The position numbers and the translations under genes were made by a program. The notes under the pieces are model-generated. The model had not been told where the DNA came from. It made no database searches and worked only from the letters and a program-made list of their open reading frames with translations. A DNA stretch of 64,000 nt. Source: Naumovozyma dairenensis CBS 421 (taxonomy: Eukaryota; Ascomycota; Saccharomycetes; Saccharomycetales; Saccharomycetaceae). This document shows, piece after piece, positions 20,583 to 31,453 of this stretch; position 1 is the first letter of the stretch; each line of letters begins with the position of its first letter. The stretch lies in NCBI RefSeq assembly GCF_000227115.2, contig NC_016488.1, positions 434,001 to 498,000 on the forward strand. Reading direction: 5' to 3'.

Positions 20583-22214
20583 AAAATCTTTTTGAAAATA
20601 TATTGTTTAGAGCATAAATAAGATTCCAATATGGTAAGTAACCTGAAAGGAATTGTCAAAGGTTCTCCGCTTGGTTCTCTTAGGGGATCTTGTTTTGTAT
20701 ATACTGTCCATTTTTATACTTCAACTTATTGATGACATGGTTTCTTTCATTGGGAAGTTACTTTTTGAGTTCTTAGGATATTGTATTTTTTATTTTCTTT
20801 AATTTTTTTGATTTTTTATAGTTTACGTACTTGTATTGAATATGGAAAGCTGGGTTTGTGTCGTCCAAACCCAAACAATGTACACTAAATCACTCTATTG
20901 TTATCAAGGTAACCCTTAAAGTTTACGGCTCAAACGGATCGCGCAGCCATGTAAAACTTTACAGCTACTTCATGCTTTAACATCAGGGATTTCAGAGTCT
21001 TCCCAAAACGAAACAAATAGAGAGAAACAGAGAGGAATGCAACGTCGCATGTTGTATATAGAGAAACAAAAATACAATATGAAAAATATAAGTTATCCAG
21101 CTTACCAGGCTTGGCCCAGATGTTTTGAATAATGAACGTGAATATATTGAAATACTTACTGTGGGTCATTTATAAAGTCAATTTTAATCACACAATACTG
21201 CGTAAATACCAATTTCATCCCATTCCCCAACATTGTATCATCATTCTTAATATCACTGTGATAAAAATTGACATATTCTAAGGAGTTAAATTCTTGAAGT
21301 CAGATGTTTTTTGATTCAATTCCTTATCGTCATTCAATTTTATAACATACCCCTCAATTAGATGTGCTAAATTTTCAGCAAATATGCCTTTCAAAACATT
21401 AAAGTCCCCAATGTGGTAAAATTACTTCATGATGTCAAAGGTTGGACTACAATCACTACGTGCTACCATTTAACTTGTACCCTGTAATAACTTTAACAAA
21501 ATGAAAAATTTGCCTTGAATTGGCTCTTTAGCTGCATAAAAACTTAGGAAGGTTTTCCAGGCAATTTATTTTAAGAGGGACAATATCCATTTTGTAAGAT
21601 TAGTTCGATTTTGGCTTAACGACATTAATCGACTTTGAGTTATCATTGCTCTTTGTAGATAGAGAGATAGGTAGGTGATAATGTTTAAATATGTCTTCTT
21701 CCAATTAGGTAACAATTTCCCCATTCGTATAAAACCATTTTATGACTTTATTGCCTACTTCCTGGATACCTCTGTCATCTCACGTTTGTAAATTAATTAT
21801 ACTTCAGTAATTGGCAGAGTCGTTCTTAGCCTAAAATTCCCTTCTTCTCATCATTTTTTTCAAGTAGAGGCGCTCTTTCAAATCTCCAACTAAAAAACAA
21901 TGATGTAATAATGTAAAGCCTTAAATCCATGATAAATCTTTCATCTTTTTTACCAAGATAGTTCGATTAGTTATCTTCTTCTGTCGTCATTTTGTCGTAA
22001 ACCACAATGGGCAAGAAAAATAAGCCCGGGTAATACATAATTTTCTGAAAAATTTCTTCGATTTTCATTTAAGACATTTCATTACCAAATAAAGATATAC
22101 GCTAGATTCCTCTACTATAAGTTGAACAGAACTCAGACAATGGAGTAGTGGAAAATACTCGAATCGACGACCATCCTTTGTCCATTCAAGAAAACACAAT
22201 TATTTAAATCGCTA
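20583..22214. other. Gene-free remainder of the old centromere interval
   Basis: No intact gene was seen. Homopolymer-rich AT tracts occur at 20780-20830. A tiny frame MGKKNKPG at 22007-22033 ends in TAA and is not part of NUP60. I saw no RTCACRTG followed at point-centromere spacing by TTTCCGAA. The NUP60 promoter lies at the right end. Confidence 0.5.
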
Positions 22215-23882
22215 ATGTCATCGAAACTTCCAAAATCGTATCGGTCCTCGGTCAAAATAAGGGCACCTTATAGAAACCCTATTCATTCCGATTCGAAGAA
22301 GGGTACAAATCTCATAGCTAAGATTAAAGCTTTCTTTTCTAAACCTAAAGCTAGAAGTACAGAGAAAGGGGATGGTCATTCGAACTCAGAGCTGGATTAT
22401 CCCTCTGTGCTAGAATCTACATCAAAAGCCAGCGAACCGCCTAAAATTCCTGGTACATTTTTTACTGAACCTTCAGATTCCTTGATCATTTCATCTCAGC
22501 TTTCTAATCACAAGAGCAACAGTGCTGATACTGAAGACCGAAATCAATCTAGTGATGTTTCTGCCAACATCAATTACGAACTAGCTGATTTTTTCAGAAG
22601 AAAGGGAGCCACACCTTTAAACTTTATCGAAGCTCGAGGTGTTCTTTCTCTACTTGAGAAATCTACCGGCTCAATAAAACCCTCTGGGGAATCTTCATTT
22701 ATTACTATCCCACCAGAAGATGTGGAAACGGCTGAACTACCTTCAATCTTGAAAGCTTCAAATAAAAGCAGTACTCCGAACTTCGAACTACCTTCTTTTA
22801 CGCCTACATTAGATACTTCAAATGGTCACCATGGATCCACCGCTACGAGATCACATAGTTCGTCAATGAGGAGAGTTTTCGATTACTCTCGTATTCCAAG
22901 TCCATATCGTACCACGATCTATAAATATAATAATCAAACATCTGAAGGTTCCGATATTACATTTGGAAGAAAGTCAGAACCTACCAAAAGTAGATCAGTA
23001 ACTAAGCCACGAAAAACTCCGAAACTAAGTAATACTGCTTCAGCCTTAATCTCTCTTTTAGATACTGAAAACTCGGAAACTAAAGCGTTATCTCAAATTG
23101 CCAATCCATATTCATCATCGATCGTTGAACATCGTAGACCGAAGAAAGAATCTTCTACGAAGCTGGTAATACCTGCAAAAACTGAAATTGAGACAGTACC
23201 AGAGAAGGAAAACCGAAACTCTGAAAGCATTTTCTTATCACAAAAAGAAGATAAAAACATTTCCGAAACGATTTCCATACCAAAGAGAGGAAATAAAAAT
23301 GTAAAGAACAATCAAGTGGAGAAACCTGAAGCTGTAAGTTCTTCTAATAGTTTGAACATGTATAAACCAGTAAGGTCCTCGTCACTACGTAGCTCAGTGG
23401 TGGTCGCTGACAATGAATCCCCCAAAAAGGAAACTGAAGGAGGTAACGTTAAGATATCCTCACCAAATCCACCGAAGGCTGCATTTACGTTTGAATTTGG
23501 AGAACCTGAAAAATCTAGTGAACCTGAAGAAACCAAATCTGAACTGGCCAAGAAATTTGCAATTACTTCTCAGGGGAATAAGACACAAGGGCCTGAGCCG
23601 CTCCTGTCGAAGGATCACAAAGCAGATGCTGAAATTTTCAAGGAAACGAATGAAATTGATATCGTAGGAGTTCCTCAAGATAACAAAGAAGCTAAGTCGG
23701 GTACATTGGCGTCTGCGAAAGTAAATGCTCCACACAAGGATTTATTTCCAACGCTTTCTGCCGCTGTAGATACGAAAGAGGAAGAAATGTTTGATTTTGG
23801 GACGTTACCACCATCCAGTACAGATCAACAGGCAATAGATGAAGAAAAGGTGGAAGCTTATAAATCGGAATTTGTTTTTTAG
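22215..23882 (+). CDS. NUP60: Nuclear pore basket nucleoporin Nup60
   Basis: Nup60 sits on the nuclear side of the pore, binds the membrane through an N-terminal amphipathic region and recruits Nup2 and Mlp proteins. The protein has 555 residues (539 in S. cerevisiae). Family hallmarks are the basic N-terminus with IKAFFSKPK near residue 40, the block DYSRIPSPYRTTIYKY near residue 225, SNTASALISLLD and NPYSSSIVEHRRPKK, and a C-terminal part with a few FxF/FG-type motifs (FEFGEP, FDFG). It ends KVEAYKSEFVF, matching the conserved tail. The start is the first ATG after several stops. The gene lies on the far side of the old centromere position from TFC3, as in S. cerevisiae chromosome I. Confidence 0.93.
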   Translation: MSSKLPKSYRSSVKIRAPYRNPIHSDSKKGTNLIAKIKAFFSKPKARSTEKGDGHSNSELDYPSVLESTSKASEPPKIPGTFFTEPSDSLIISSQLSNHKSNSADTEDRNQSSDVSANINYELADFFRRKGATPLNFIEARGVLSLLEKSTGSIKPSGESSFITIPPEDVETAELPSILKASNKSSTPNFELPSFTPTLDTSNGHHGSTATRSHSSSMRRVFDYSRIPSPYRTTIYKYNNQTSEGSDITFGRKSEPTKSRSVTKPRKTPKLSNTASALISLLDTENSETKALSQIANPYSSSIVEHRRPKKESSTKLVIPAKTEIETVPEKENRNSESIFLSQKEDKNISETISIPKRGNKNVKNNQVEKPEAVSSSNSLNMYKPVRSSSLRSSVVVADNESPKKETEGGNVKISSPNPPKAAFTFEFGEPEKSSEPEETKSELAKKFAITSQGNKTQGPEPLLSKDHKADAEIFKETNEIDIVGVPQDNKEAKSGTLASAKVNAPHKDLFPTLSAAVDTKEEEMFDFGTLPPSSTDQQAIDEEKVEAYKSEFVF

Positions 23883-24138
23883 CAGTATAGAACGTAGCAG
23901 GGTTAAGTCACCTCGAACTAAGTAACTTATATATGAATATAGAACTATAATTATATGTTACATTCATTGTAAAACAAAAACGTTCAATCTCTTTAGATGT
24001 CGAAGTCTAGTTGAGATCAGGGGAAGAACGAGAATATACAGATAACACTTGAGTCATATATAGTTTATAAGTAGTCATTGACTTTTTATTGATAGCATTT
24101 ATATATAAAGGTTATATATTCCATACGACGGTAGTCGC

Positions 24139-24798
24139 TTACAATACTTTTTGCTTGATGAAAAAAGTTGATAGATGTCTCATTTGCCAGAAACAAGTTA
24201 GACCCAAAGCAATAACTTGGATGATTGTCCACCACATAGCACGAGAATTAACGGATTCAGATACGTCTCTAAAGGCAGCTTCACGTTCTCTCATAAGTTG
24301 TTGTTCCCTCCTGATTTCCAAAACCTTTGCATTTAAAATAACGACTTTTTGATGCAAAGCTTCTAAAGTATCTCTTTTCTTTGAATCTAATTTGGAGTCA
24401 GAGCCAATTTCAAATTCAGTGTCGATCTTAACCTTACCTTTGGTTAACCATCCACTAGCCTCTGGTTGGAAACAGACTCTATGTTCCCCAGATTCAAGGG
24501 CGACGAAAGTAAAGTCACCATTTGGAGATCCCTTTTGATGAACAACTCTTTGATTATCATCAAACACTTCTTCGACATCAATCACCACAGAAAAATCCTT
24601 TGGGTCTGCATCTCTATAAGCTTTCAAATTATCGTCATATGGTTGAACTTTGTAGGTACCTTGCAATAATGTGTTCTTAGACAATTCCTTATGGAAACAT
24701 TTACGTTCCCCACCATTACTGTAAAAGTAGAATGCAGAAGCATGCACTGGGAACCAAAGACATAATGCTACCAGCTGATAAAGAGTAGTGGCCAACAT
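24139..24798 (-). CDS. ERP1: p24 cargo-receptor family protein Erp1
   Basis: This is a type I membrane protein of the p24 family that cycles in COPII/COPI vesicles between ER and Golgi, usually in a complex with Emp24, Erv25 and Erp2. It has 219 residues, the length of S. cerevisiae Erp1. A signal peptide covers residues 1-22, followed by the GOLD domain starting [14 protein letters not shown], with a second Cys in HRVCFQPE. A coiled region ([37 protein letters not shown]) precedes one membrane span near 190-210 and the short cytosolic tail IKQKVL. S. cerevisiae has the duplicate ERP6 beside CDH1; here the one ERP gene lies between NUP60 and SWD1-CDH1. The sequence resembles Erp1 more than Erp6. 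Confidence 0.93.
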   Translation of the reverse strand: MLATTLYQLVALCLWFPVHASAFYFYSNGGERKCFHKELSKNTLLQGTYKVQPYDDNLKAYRDADPKDFSVVIDVEEVFDDNQRVVHQKGSPNGDFTFVALESGEHRVCFQPEASGWLTKGKVKIDTEFEIGSDSKLDSKKRDTLEALHQKVVILNAKVLEIRREQQLMREREAAFRDVSESVNSRAMWWTIIQVIALGLTCFWQMRHLSTFFIKQKVL

Positions 24799-25173
24799 GA
24801 TTTATTGTTTTCGCTGATTATCTAGCTAGCTTAATTGATCCTAAAGTTTCTCACATTTAAAGAAAGAGAGGCAAGTGTTGTAATTAAAACAAGTAAACGA
24901 ACAGATCCATAGAAACAAATACTTAACGTTACGTATACCATGTTTGTTGGAAAAATGAACAGAAAAATATTGCTGCGAAATACGGAAACGCGTGAAAAAA
25001 AGCAGACGCCAAAATTGATCATTTAATATAATAAAACGGTAAGAGGTATGAATCTGGGTCCATGGACAACAGACATAACGGCTAGAAATATTTAGGCAAG
25101 GGTATTATTCTTCACATTTATCGAAAGAAACATTGACGATCCCTTTGAACCTAATTTGAAATACTCTTTGTTT
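24799..25173. promoter_or_regulatory. Divergent ERP1/SWD1 promoter with one MCB site
   Basis: This is 375 bases between divergent start codons. One perfect MluI cell-cycle box ACGCGT lies at 24988-24993. Nothing else was recognised. Confidence 0.5.
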
Positions 25174-26466
25174 ATGAATTTACTTCTGCAAGATCCATTT
25201 TCTGTGTTGAAAGAATATCCTGAGAAATTAACATTTACATTGGAGAACCCGTTAAGAACAGAATGCTTGGAATTTAGTACTTGTGGTAATTATTTAGCAT
25301 TGGGATGCTCCAACGGAGACGTTGTCATTTACGATATGGATACCCTCAGACCTATTACAGTCCTTGGGAGTGAAAGTGGTGCACATGTAAGATCAGTACA
25401 ATCGTTATCTTGGTCACCTGATGGAAGGTATATAATAACTGGATCTAGGGATTGGTGTGTAAAATTATGGGATTTGAACAAACCGGAAAGGCCGTATAGA
25501 GAGACGTTATTCGAAGGTCCAATTTGGAATTGTAAATGGCTTGATGCTGAAAACTTACGGTGCGTTGCAACTGTTTCAGAGGAGGACCATGTCTTTATGA
25601 TTGACTTTAATCATGAAACTCCCATAATTCATCAGATAAGGATAGAAGAGGATATTGAATCCAATAAAGGACATGTATTGACGTGCTGCGTTAATCCTAA
25701 CTTCCCTGATGTTATAATAACGGGCACCTCGAAAGGATGGTTAAGTTTATTAAAAATAGACAATCATCAGATGGATAACAATGCATTTACCTTTTCATCA
25801 TTGTATTCCACCAAAATTGTTAATTCAAATATAAAGGATATCATAATTTCACAAAATGGTGATCGTCTCGCAGTAAATTCATCTGATAGAACGATAAGAC
25901 AGTATGCTGTACAAATGTCCGAAGACTTAAAATTCGTGACAGTGGATCTAGAACATAGATACCAAGATGTTATCAACAAGTTGCAATGGAATTGTATCTT
26001 TTTCAGTAATGGTTCAGCAGAATACTTGGTGGCGTCCACGCATGGATCTTCTACTCGTGAATTATACCTCTGGGAGACTGGTTCAGGTACATTGGTACGT
26101 GTACTTGAAGGAGCTGAAGAAGAATTGATGGATATCAATTGGAATTTTTATAACATGTGTATAGCCAGCAACGGGTTTGAATCTGGCTATGTTTATATCT
26201 GGTCAATAGTAATACCACCAAAGTGGAGTGCATTAGCGCCTGACTTCGAGGAAATAGAAGAAAACATTGAATATCAAGAGAAAGAAGATGAATTCGACCA
26301 AGTAGGAGAACTGGAACAGCAGCATGAGTTGATACAGGCAGAAGAAGTCCCAATAGATCTGACAACCAAAGAACGTTACGATGTCAGGGGAAACGATCTT
26401 TTAAGACAAGACTTCGTTATTCCCATGGACTATCAACGTATCCTACTTATGCATTCAAAAAAATAA
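25174..26466 (+). CDS. SWD1: COMPASS (Set1 complex) WD40 subunit Swd1
   Basis: Swd1 is the RbBP5 orthologue and a core subunit of the Set1 histone H3-K4 methyltransferase complex in the nucleus. The ATG at 25174 gives MNLLLQDPF, matching the family N-terminus; the upstream in-frame codon is TTG. The product has 430 residues (426 in S. cerevisiae). WD repeats are visible, such as LALGCSNGDVVIYDMD and IITGSRDWCVKLWDLN, along with the conserved block HRYQDVINKLQWNCIFFSN. An acidic Glu-rich segment follows WSALAPDFEEIEENIEY near residue 350. The protein ends in a basic tail. It is divergent from ERP1 as in S. cerevisiae. Confidence 0.96.
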   Translation: MNLLLQDPFSVLKEYPEKLTFTLENPLRTECLEFSTCGNYLALGCSNGDVVIYDMDTLRPITVLGSESGAHVRSVQSLSWSPDGRYIITGSRDWCVKLWDLNKPERPYRETLFEGPIWNCKWLDAENLRCVATVSEEDHVFMIDFNHETPIIHQIRIEEDIESNKGHVLTCCVNPNFPDVIITGTSKGWLSLLKIDNHQMDNNAFTFSSLYSTKIVNSNIKDIIISQNGDRLAVNSSDRTIRQYAVQMSEDLKFVTVDLEHRYQDVINKLQWNCIFFSNGSAEYLVASTHGSSTRELYLWETGSGTLVRVLEGAEEELMDINWNFYNMCIASNGFESGYVYIWSIVIPPKWSALAPDFEEIEENIEYQEKEDEFDQVGELEQQHELIQAEEVPIDLTTKERYDVRGNDLLRQDFVIPMDYQRILLMHSKK

Positions 26467-27282
26467 TATCACTCTTTCGCAATTCAGACACAGCTAAATG
26501 GTATAATCACTCAAAAATCAGATTCTCGGAAACAAATAACTTATGAAATACGTAAAGCAATAGCGTTGTTCATATTATAGACTACCTTGTGCATACTTTA
26601 ATAGAAAACAAATAATATATATATATATATACTTGAACACACTTTACATACAGCATATTTATTGTTATTATAAGCACATAAACTTAATAACAACCGTTAC
26701 CCGAAATGGCTTGAATAAATTGACGGAAGTGGATAAATAACAAGTTGCTGACTGAAGAATGCTCATTTATTGTATGCTTACCAGTGTCATCCTAACTGTC
26801 TCATTATAGGCAGGGTCCTTTGCTTGGATGAGAAATTGAGACCGAATCTCGTCGAAAGATTACGATCTATCTTCCTCGTGAATAGATGGGTGACTCTAAC
26901 CTTTTTAAGTTTATTTCAGGATGTCGCCTATTAAGTATAAACTACATGACAATATAAATAAACATCCCACAAGCAGAGTTACATGATCTACTGATTCCAT
27001 TTTCTAAAGGCGCTAAGTTTCAAAACGTTTCTTTACGCAGAGAAAATTGAAACTAGAACAAAAATAAAACTAACGAAAAACAGTAAAAACTAGGCGTAAC
27101 ATGTAATAGTGGCAAGAAATACAAGAAGTTTTAGGCAAGCAAGTGCTCACTGATATACTCAAAGATCATACAGGTATCGATACCGTTACCATTCCTCATC
27201 ATAATACGAAATTTAAGAGAAATACTGAACTACTAAACTTCTAATTTACTGTAAAACAAACTCTTTAATCCAATATCATAAA
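26467..27282. other. SWD1-CDH1 intergenic region
   Basis: This is 816 bases with an AT dinucleotide run near 26615-26632 and no gene recognised. The last part is the CDH1 promoter; no specific site was identified. Confidence 0.5.
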
Positions 27283-29010
27283 ATGGCTGGCGGGTTAGGA
27301 AACCCCTTCATTAACAATACACCTTCGTCTTCTCCGATCAAGGGTTCTGAGAGCAAAAGAATATCCAAAAGACCTGCCTCCAACCAATCCTCATCCTCAT
27401 TACTATCATCTCCGTCAAGAAGACCAAGAACTTCAGGTTCGATAACATATTCGGACAGGTTCATCCCAAAGAGAACAGATATGAACTTAAACAGCATAAC
27501 ATCAATCGGGAGAACAATCAGTCTACCACCGCTCGAGCCATCGAATACAGAAGACCAAGTTGAATTAAAAAAAGAAAGACTGGCACATGCGACCTTTGAT
27601 GCAGTTTTGAAGAATGAATTATTCGGAGAAATGCTACAACGTGACGCGATGGAAACAGAAAGTAGCATAGAACGAATTCGAAATACTAAGCCATACCATT
27701 CAGAAGGTAATAGAAGTACCTTCGAAGAAGGCAGTCGAAATATAGGCCATGGAAGTAGCGACTATCTGTCATCGAGCAGAAGTAGTGTGGACGGAGATGC
27801 TTCCTCGATATCTACCCCGGTTACTCCAAAACGTCTTTTCACGTCACAAAGTGATAGCATATACAGGCCAACCTCCAGTGTTGTGCGGGGAGCTAGTCTA
27901 TTAACTTATAGAGAACGTTCAACGAGGCCAAAATCAACAGCTTCTTTACTACAATCCCAATTTTTTGATTCTGTATCTCCAGTGCGTCCTGATTCTAAAC
28001 AATTACTCTTAACACCAAGCAAGAAATTTAGGCAGATAGCGAAAGTTCCGTATAGAGTTCTCGATGCACCCTGCTTGGCTGATGACTTCTATTACGATCT
28101 TATTGATTGGTCATCAAGTGATATGCTGGCTGTCGGACTTGGTAAATCTATTTTCCTCACAGATAACTCCTCCGGAGAAGTAATACATTTATGTGACACT
28201 GAAAGTGAATATACGAGTTTAAGCTGGGTGGGAGCTGGCTCTCATTTGGCTGTGGGGCAAGGTAACGGGATAGTAGAGATTTATGATGTAGTGAAGAGGA
28301 AATGCATACGGACACTGCCTGGGCATGTCGATAGAACATCATGCCTGTCATGGAATAATCACATATTGAGTTCAGGGAGCAGAGACCATACTATACTTCA
28401 CCGAGATGTTAGAATGGCAGAACCCTTCTTTGAGCGTATAAAAACACATTCACAAGAAGTATGCGGATTAAAATGGAACGTTGATGAGAATAAATTGGCA
28501 TCAGGAGGAAATGATAACATGGTTTATGTGTATGATGGGACATCCTCGTCACCTGTATTTAAGATCACTGAACATAAAGCAGCAGTTAAAGCGATGGCGT
28601 GGTCACCTCATAAAAGGGGTACATTGGCCACTGGTGGTGGTACTGTGGATAGGAAGTTGAAGATTTGGAATATTAACACTTCCACGAAGACGAGCGATAT
28701 TGATACTGGATCTCAAGTTTGTAACATGGTATGGTCTAAGAACACAGATGAACTTGTCACTTCACATGGATATTCTAAATATAATCTTACTTTATGGGAT
28801 GGACCAACTATGGATCCTATTGTGATTCTAAAGGGACATAGTTTCAGAGTATTACATCTGACATTATCAGCTGATGGTACAACTGTCGTTTCCGGGGCAG
28901 GAGATGAAACATTAAGATACTGGAAATTATTTGATAAACCGAGACCGAGACCAAAGTCGACTAGTCAATATGATTCTATAGTATTTGATGCATTTAAGCA
29001 AATTAGATAA
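27283..29010 (+). CDS. CDH1: APC/C activator Cdh1
   Basis: Cdh1 is the WD40 co-activator that directs the anaphase-promoting complex to mitotic cyclins and other targets from late mitosis through G1. The protein has 575 residues (566 in S. cerevisiae). The C box DRFIPKR is at residues 58-64 and the C-terminal IR tail at 574-575; both dock on the APC/C. The conserved linker LLTPSKKFRQIAKVPYRVLDAPCLADDFYYDLIDWS leads into a seven-bladed propeller. Many SP/TP sites in the N-terminal third fit the known inhibition by CDK. The N-terminus NPFINNTPSSSPIKGSESKR identifies Cdh1 rather than Cdc20 or Ama1. In S. cerevisiae CDH1 is on chromosome VII beside ERP6; here it sits between chromosome I orthologues. 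Confidence 0.97.
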   Translation: MAGGLGNPFINNTPSSSPIKGSESKRISKRPASNQSSSSLLSSPSRRPRTSGSITYSDRFIPKRTDMNLNSITSIGRTISLPPLEPSNTEDQVELKKERLAHATFDAVLKNELFGEMLQRDAMETESSIERIRNTKPYHSEGNRSTFEEGSRNIGHGSSDYLSSSRSSVDGDASSISTPVTPKRLFTSQSDSIYRPTSSVVRGASLLTYRERSTRPKSTASLLQSQFFDSVSPVRPDSKQLLLTPSKKFRQIAKVPYRVLDAPCLADDFYYDLIDWSSSDMLAVGLGKSIFLTDNSSGEVIHLCDTESEYTSLSWVGAGSHLAVGQGNGIVEIYDVVKRKCIRTLPGHVDRTSCLSWNNHILSSGSRDHTILHRDVRMAEPFFERIKTHSQEVCGLKWNVDENKLASGGNDNMVYVYDGTSSSPVFKITEHKAAVKAMAWSPHKRGTLATGGGTVDRKLKIWNINTSTKTSDIDTGSQVCNMVWSKNTDELVTSHGYSKYNLTLWDGPTMDPIVILKGHSFRVLHLTLSADGTTVVSGAGDETLRYWKLFDKPRPRPKSTSQYDSIVFDAFKQIR

Positions 29011-29205
29011 CTTTAATTTAATTATGTAATCTTATTCACTAACGCTTCATCAACGAAGTGTTGTCTGTAGACGTCCTGAAACTAAAGATAACTTATAAGT
29101 AAATAAGTATTTTTTATAGAATACGCTGTTTTTTTTTAAATACATATGACATGTATAAAGTATATAGGAATGGGTAAAAAATAGTTGTATTGTCATATAA
29201 CATAA

Positions 29206-31062
29206 TTAAGCGAGAAGGGCGTTTGATAATCGAGTTGCTAAATAATCTGCTTCTCCTTTATAATTCAATTTATGTAAATTGGCCACCGTATATCTAATTC
29301 TTGTTTGATCATTATAGCTATCTTCACGAGCCCTAATTCTAAAATCGTATTGATTCATTTGAATACTTTGTGTTATCTTGGTAAATTCTTCTGGATCATT
29401 TTCTTTCAAAGCAATTAGTTTATTAGCGTCAATATCTAGTAGTTGTTCTGCTTGATCATTAAATAAAGTCAACCATAGTTGATTTGTTTCATCCATAACT
29501 GAAATTGTCAACATATATCTCCATTGAGGAGCTTCATTGTTTGTTTCACATTTCTCACATCTCCAAGTTCCATCTGGTTGTTCTATAACTTTTTTATTAC
29601 AATTTTCATTCGAACAAGCTGGATATGCAAAGTTATCAACTTTTAAGAAACTAATAGCAGCCTTGACGCTGAAATAATCACCTTTTTCGCTTTTCCCCAA
29701 ATTTTCAGCTTGAGCTCTAGTAATTGTTATACGTTGGCTAATAAATTTTTCTTGATTTGCAGAGGAAATATTATTTGAACCTGCCTCTTGCTTCAAAGAT
29801 GTAAAATTACCATTACGACCTGTGCTATCATACCAACCCTTCAATGAGTAAGCTTCCGGGATTTCCGGATTTGGAACTAGAGTGCTGTTAAACCCCATGG
29901 ATAACGACTTACCTCCGAAGTCAGACACACGGACACCCTTGATAGCCACGACAGAACCTTCAGGTAAATTAAAATCGATAGCTTGTTGGTTCCATAAGCC
30001 GACTGAAATTTCGAACCCGGATTCATCGACAATTGAAATGTCGCGACGATCGAAACGTTTACCAGCTCTTGAAGTTAACTCGAAATGCGGATTAACAGTT
30101 TGAATGACACCGAGAACATCCACGTTAGTATTATTTTCTTGATTTGGGATTGCATCCAATTTAATAAAATTGAAATGGGTCTTTGGAACGTTATCTTCAT
30201 CGAAACATTCTTCAATGACGGTATCTCTATCTAAATTTAGCTCATAGGGGTGAGTTAAATTGGTGAATTGAGGTTTTGCTGGTTGTAATCTAGCCTTAGA
30301 AACGTAATAGACTTTACCCTCTTGCAATATTTCACTAAATTTTTCAGCATTTTCATTGAAAGCTGTGGCTCTAATTTCACCAGACGTATCTAAGAAGTTA
30401 ACGTTGAATAGACTGCCGTCGCCTCTCTGATTGTGCCATTTTTTAATTTCACCTTTGTATGAAACTCTTGCCTTTATTGTCCAAATGTTTTGGTAAGGGG
30501 ATAATTGTTCAATGGCAAAAATAGGCTTTGATTTTTGAGAGTGAGAGCTCGGGAAATTTGATTGTTTTCTTTGTTGTTGTTGTTGTTGTTGTTGTTGTGA
30601 TGGGTTCTGTTCAGTGGCATTGTTTGCGCTAGTTGCATCAGTGGTTGTATTTTCAATATTTGAAGATGGTACGATCAAACGTTCATTTGGATGTTCATTA
30701 AAATAAGCGTCTAAGAATTTACTTGCTCTGTTAACCAACTCAACGCCAGTTTCAACTAATTCGAAATCATCTATAGCCAATGCATATTTGTTTCTTTGTG
30801 GGAAATAGTTAGCTTCACCAGCGGTAACGCGAATGATATCGCCTCTTTGTAACTGGAATTTCGTGGCAGCTGAACCTCTTAACAAGGACTTCATGTGATA
30901 AACACCATCGGTGATCATAATTAAAGGCTTTTTCTTGGCACCAGAAGCATCTGCCTTTCTGACATTGAAGACCTGGTAAACACCACCGGATGAGTTATCG
31001 TATCTTTCTTGATCGGTAAATAACTTGTAAAGGTCACCTTTACTTAATTCGAAGTTGGACAT
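29206..31062 (-). CDS. RFA1: Replication protein A large subunit (Rpa1/Rfa1)
   Basis: This is the 70 kDa subunit of the heterotrimeric single-stranded DNA binding protein used in replication, repair and recombination. It has 618 residues (621 in S. cerevisiae). An N-terminal OB fold (about 1-125) is followed by a variable linker holding nine consecutive Gln (156-164). DNA-binding domain A starts at PIFAIEQLSPYQNIWTIKARV, with domains B and C following. Domain C carries the zinc ribbon C483, C488, C502, C505. The end SNALLA is conserved. The upstream region shared with SEN34 has two MCB boxes, consistent with G1/S control. Confidence 0.97.
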   Translation of the reverse strand: MSNFELSKGDLYKLFTDQERYDNSSGGVYQVFNVRKADASGAKKKPLIMITDGVYHMKSLLRGSAATKFQLQRGDIIRVTAGEANYFPQRNKYALAIDDFELVETGVELVNRASKFLDAYFNEHPNERLIVPSSNIENTTTDATSANNATEQNPSQQQQQQQQQRKQSNFPSSHSQKSKPIFAIEQLSPYQNIWTIKARVSYKGEIKKWHNQRGDGSLFNVNFLDTSGEIRATAFNENAEKFSEILQEGKVYYVSKARLQPAKPQFTNLTHPYELNLDRDTVIEECFDEDNVPKTHFNFIKLDAIPNQENNTNVDVLGVIQTVNPHFELTSRAGKRFDRRDISIVDESGFEISVGLWNQQAIDFNLPEGSVVAIKGVRVSDFGGKSLSMGFNSTLVPNPEIPEAYSLKGWYDSTGRNGNFTSLKQEAGSNNISSANQEKFISQRITITRAQAENLGKSEKGDYFSVKAAISFLKVDNFAYPACSNENCNKKVIEQPDGTWRCEKCETNNEAPQWRYMLTISVMDETNQLWLTLFNDQAEQLLDIDANKLIALKENDPEEFTKITQSIQMNQYDFRIRAREDSYNDQTRIRYTVANLHKLNYKGEADYLATRLSNALLA

Positions 31063-31453
31063 TTCAGTGTGTTATGGTATAATAGTGCGTGTAGAGTCTT
31101 CTATGGGAATATCTCTATACCTGGTTCATGTCTTGCTTTGAGAATTAAGCTGAATAAAGTAGCAAAAGGAACAAGAAGTTGATTTACATCTAAATCTGAT
31201 ATGTTGAAAAGTTTACTTTATTGTCCAAACCATACGCGTAAGTAAAACATTATTAGTTTACGCGTTCGTCTCCGCTTCCGTCTCCGCCAAAATGGAAAAA
31301 ACTGAAAAATTTGGAAAGTTTCATTTGATTCTGACAAGAACTGACATAAATTTCACGATGCCCTGTATGACGGTGTAAGTGATTTCCATTGAAATGTCAT
31401 AAGCTAAAATAAAAAGGAACTAGACACGTATTTGCTTTTACAAGATAATTATT
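31063..31453. promoter_or_regulatory. Divergent RFA1/SEN34 promoter with two MCB elements
   Basis: ACGCGT occurs at 31234-31239 and 31260-31265, 26 bases apart. MCB boxes bind MBF (Mbp1-Swi6) and drive G1/S expression; RFA1 is a known MCB gene in S. cerevisiae. They lie about 175-205 bases upstream of the RFA1 start codon. Confidence 0.75.

Noticed and set aside
22007..22033. Mini-frame MGKKNKPG upstream of NUP60 as a first exon of NUP60
   Set aside because: The junction would need a non-standard 5' splice site, no TACTAAC follows, and NUP60 has a good ATG of its own with the expected length.
25156..25173. Longer N-terminus for SWD1
   Set aside because: The upstream codon is TTG; the ATG at 25174 matches the family start. 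The same reasoning set the starts of TFC3, MUP1, ADE13, DCR2, NMD4, GRX8 and ATG33.
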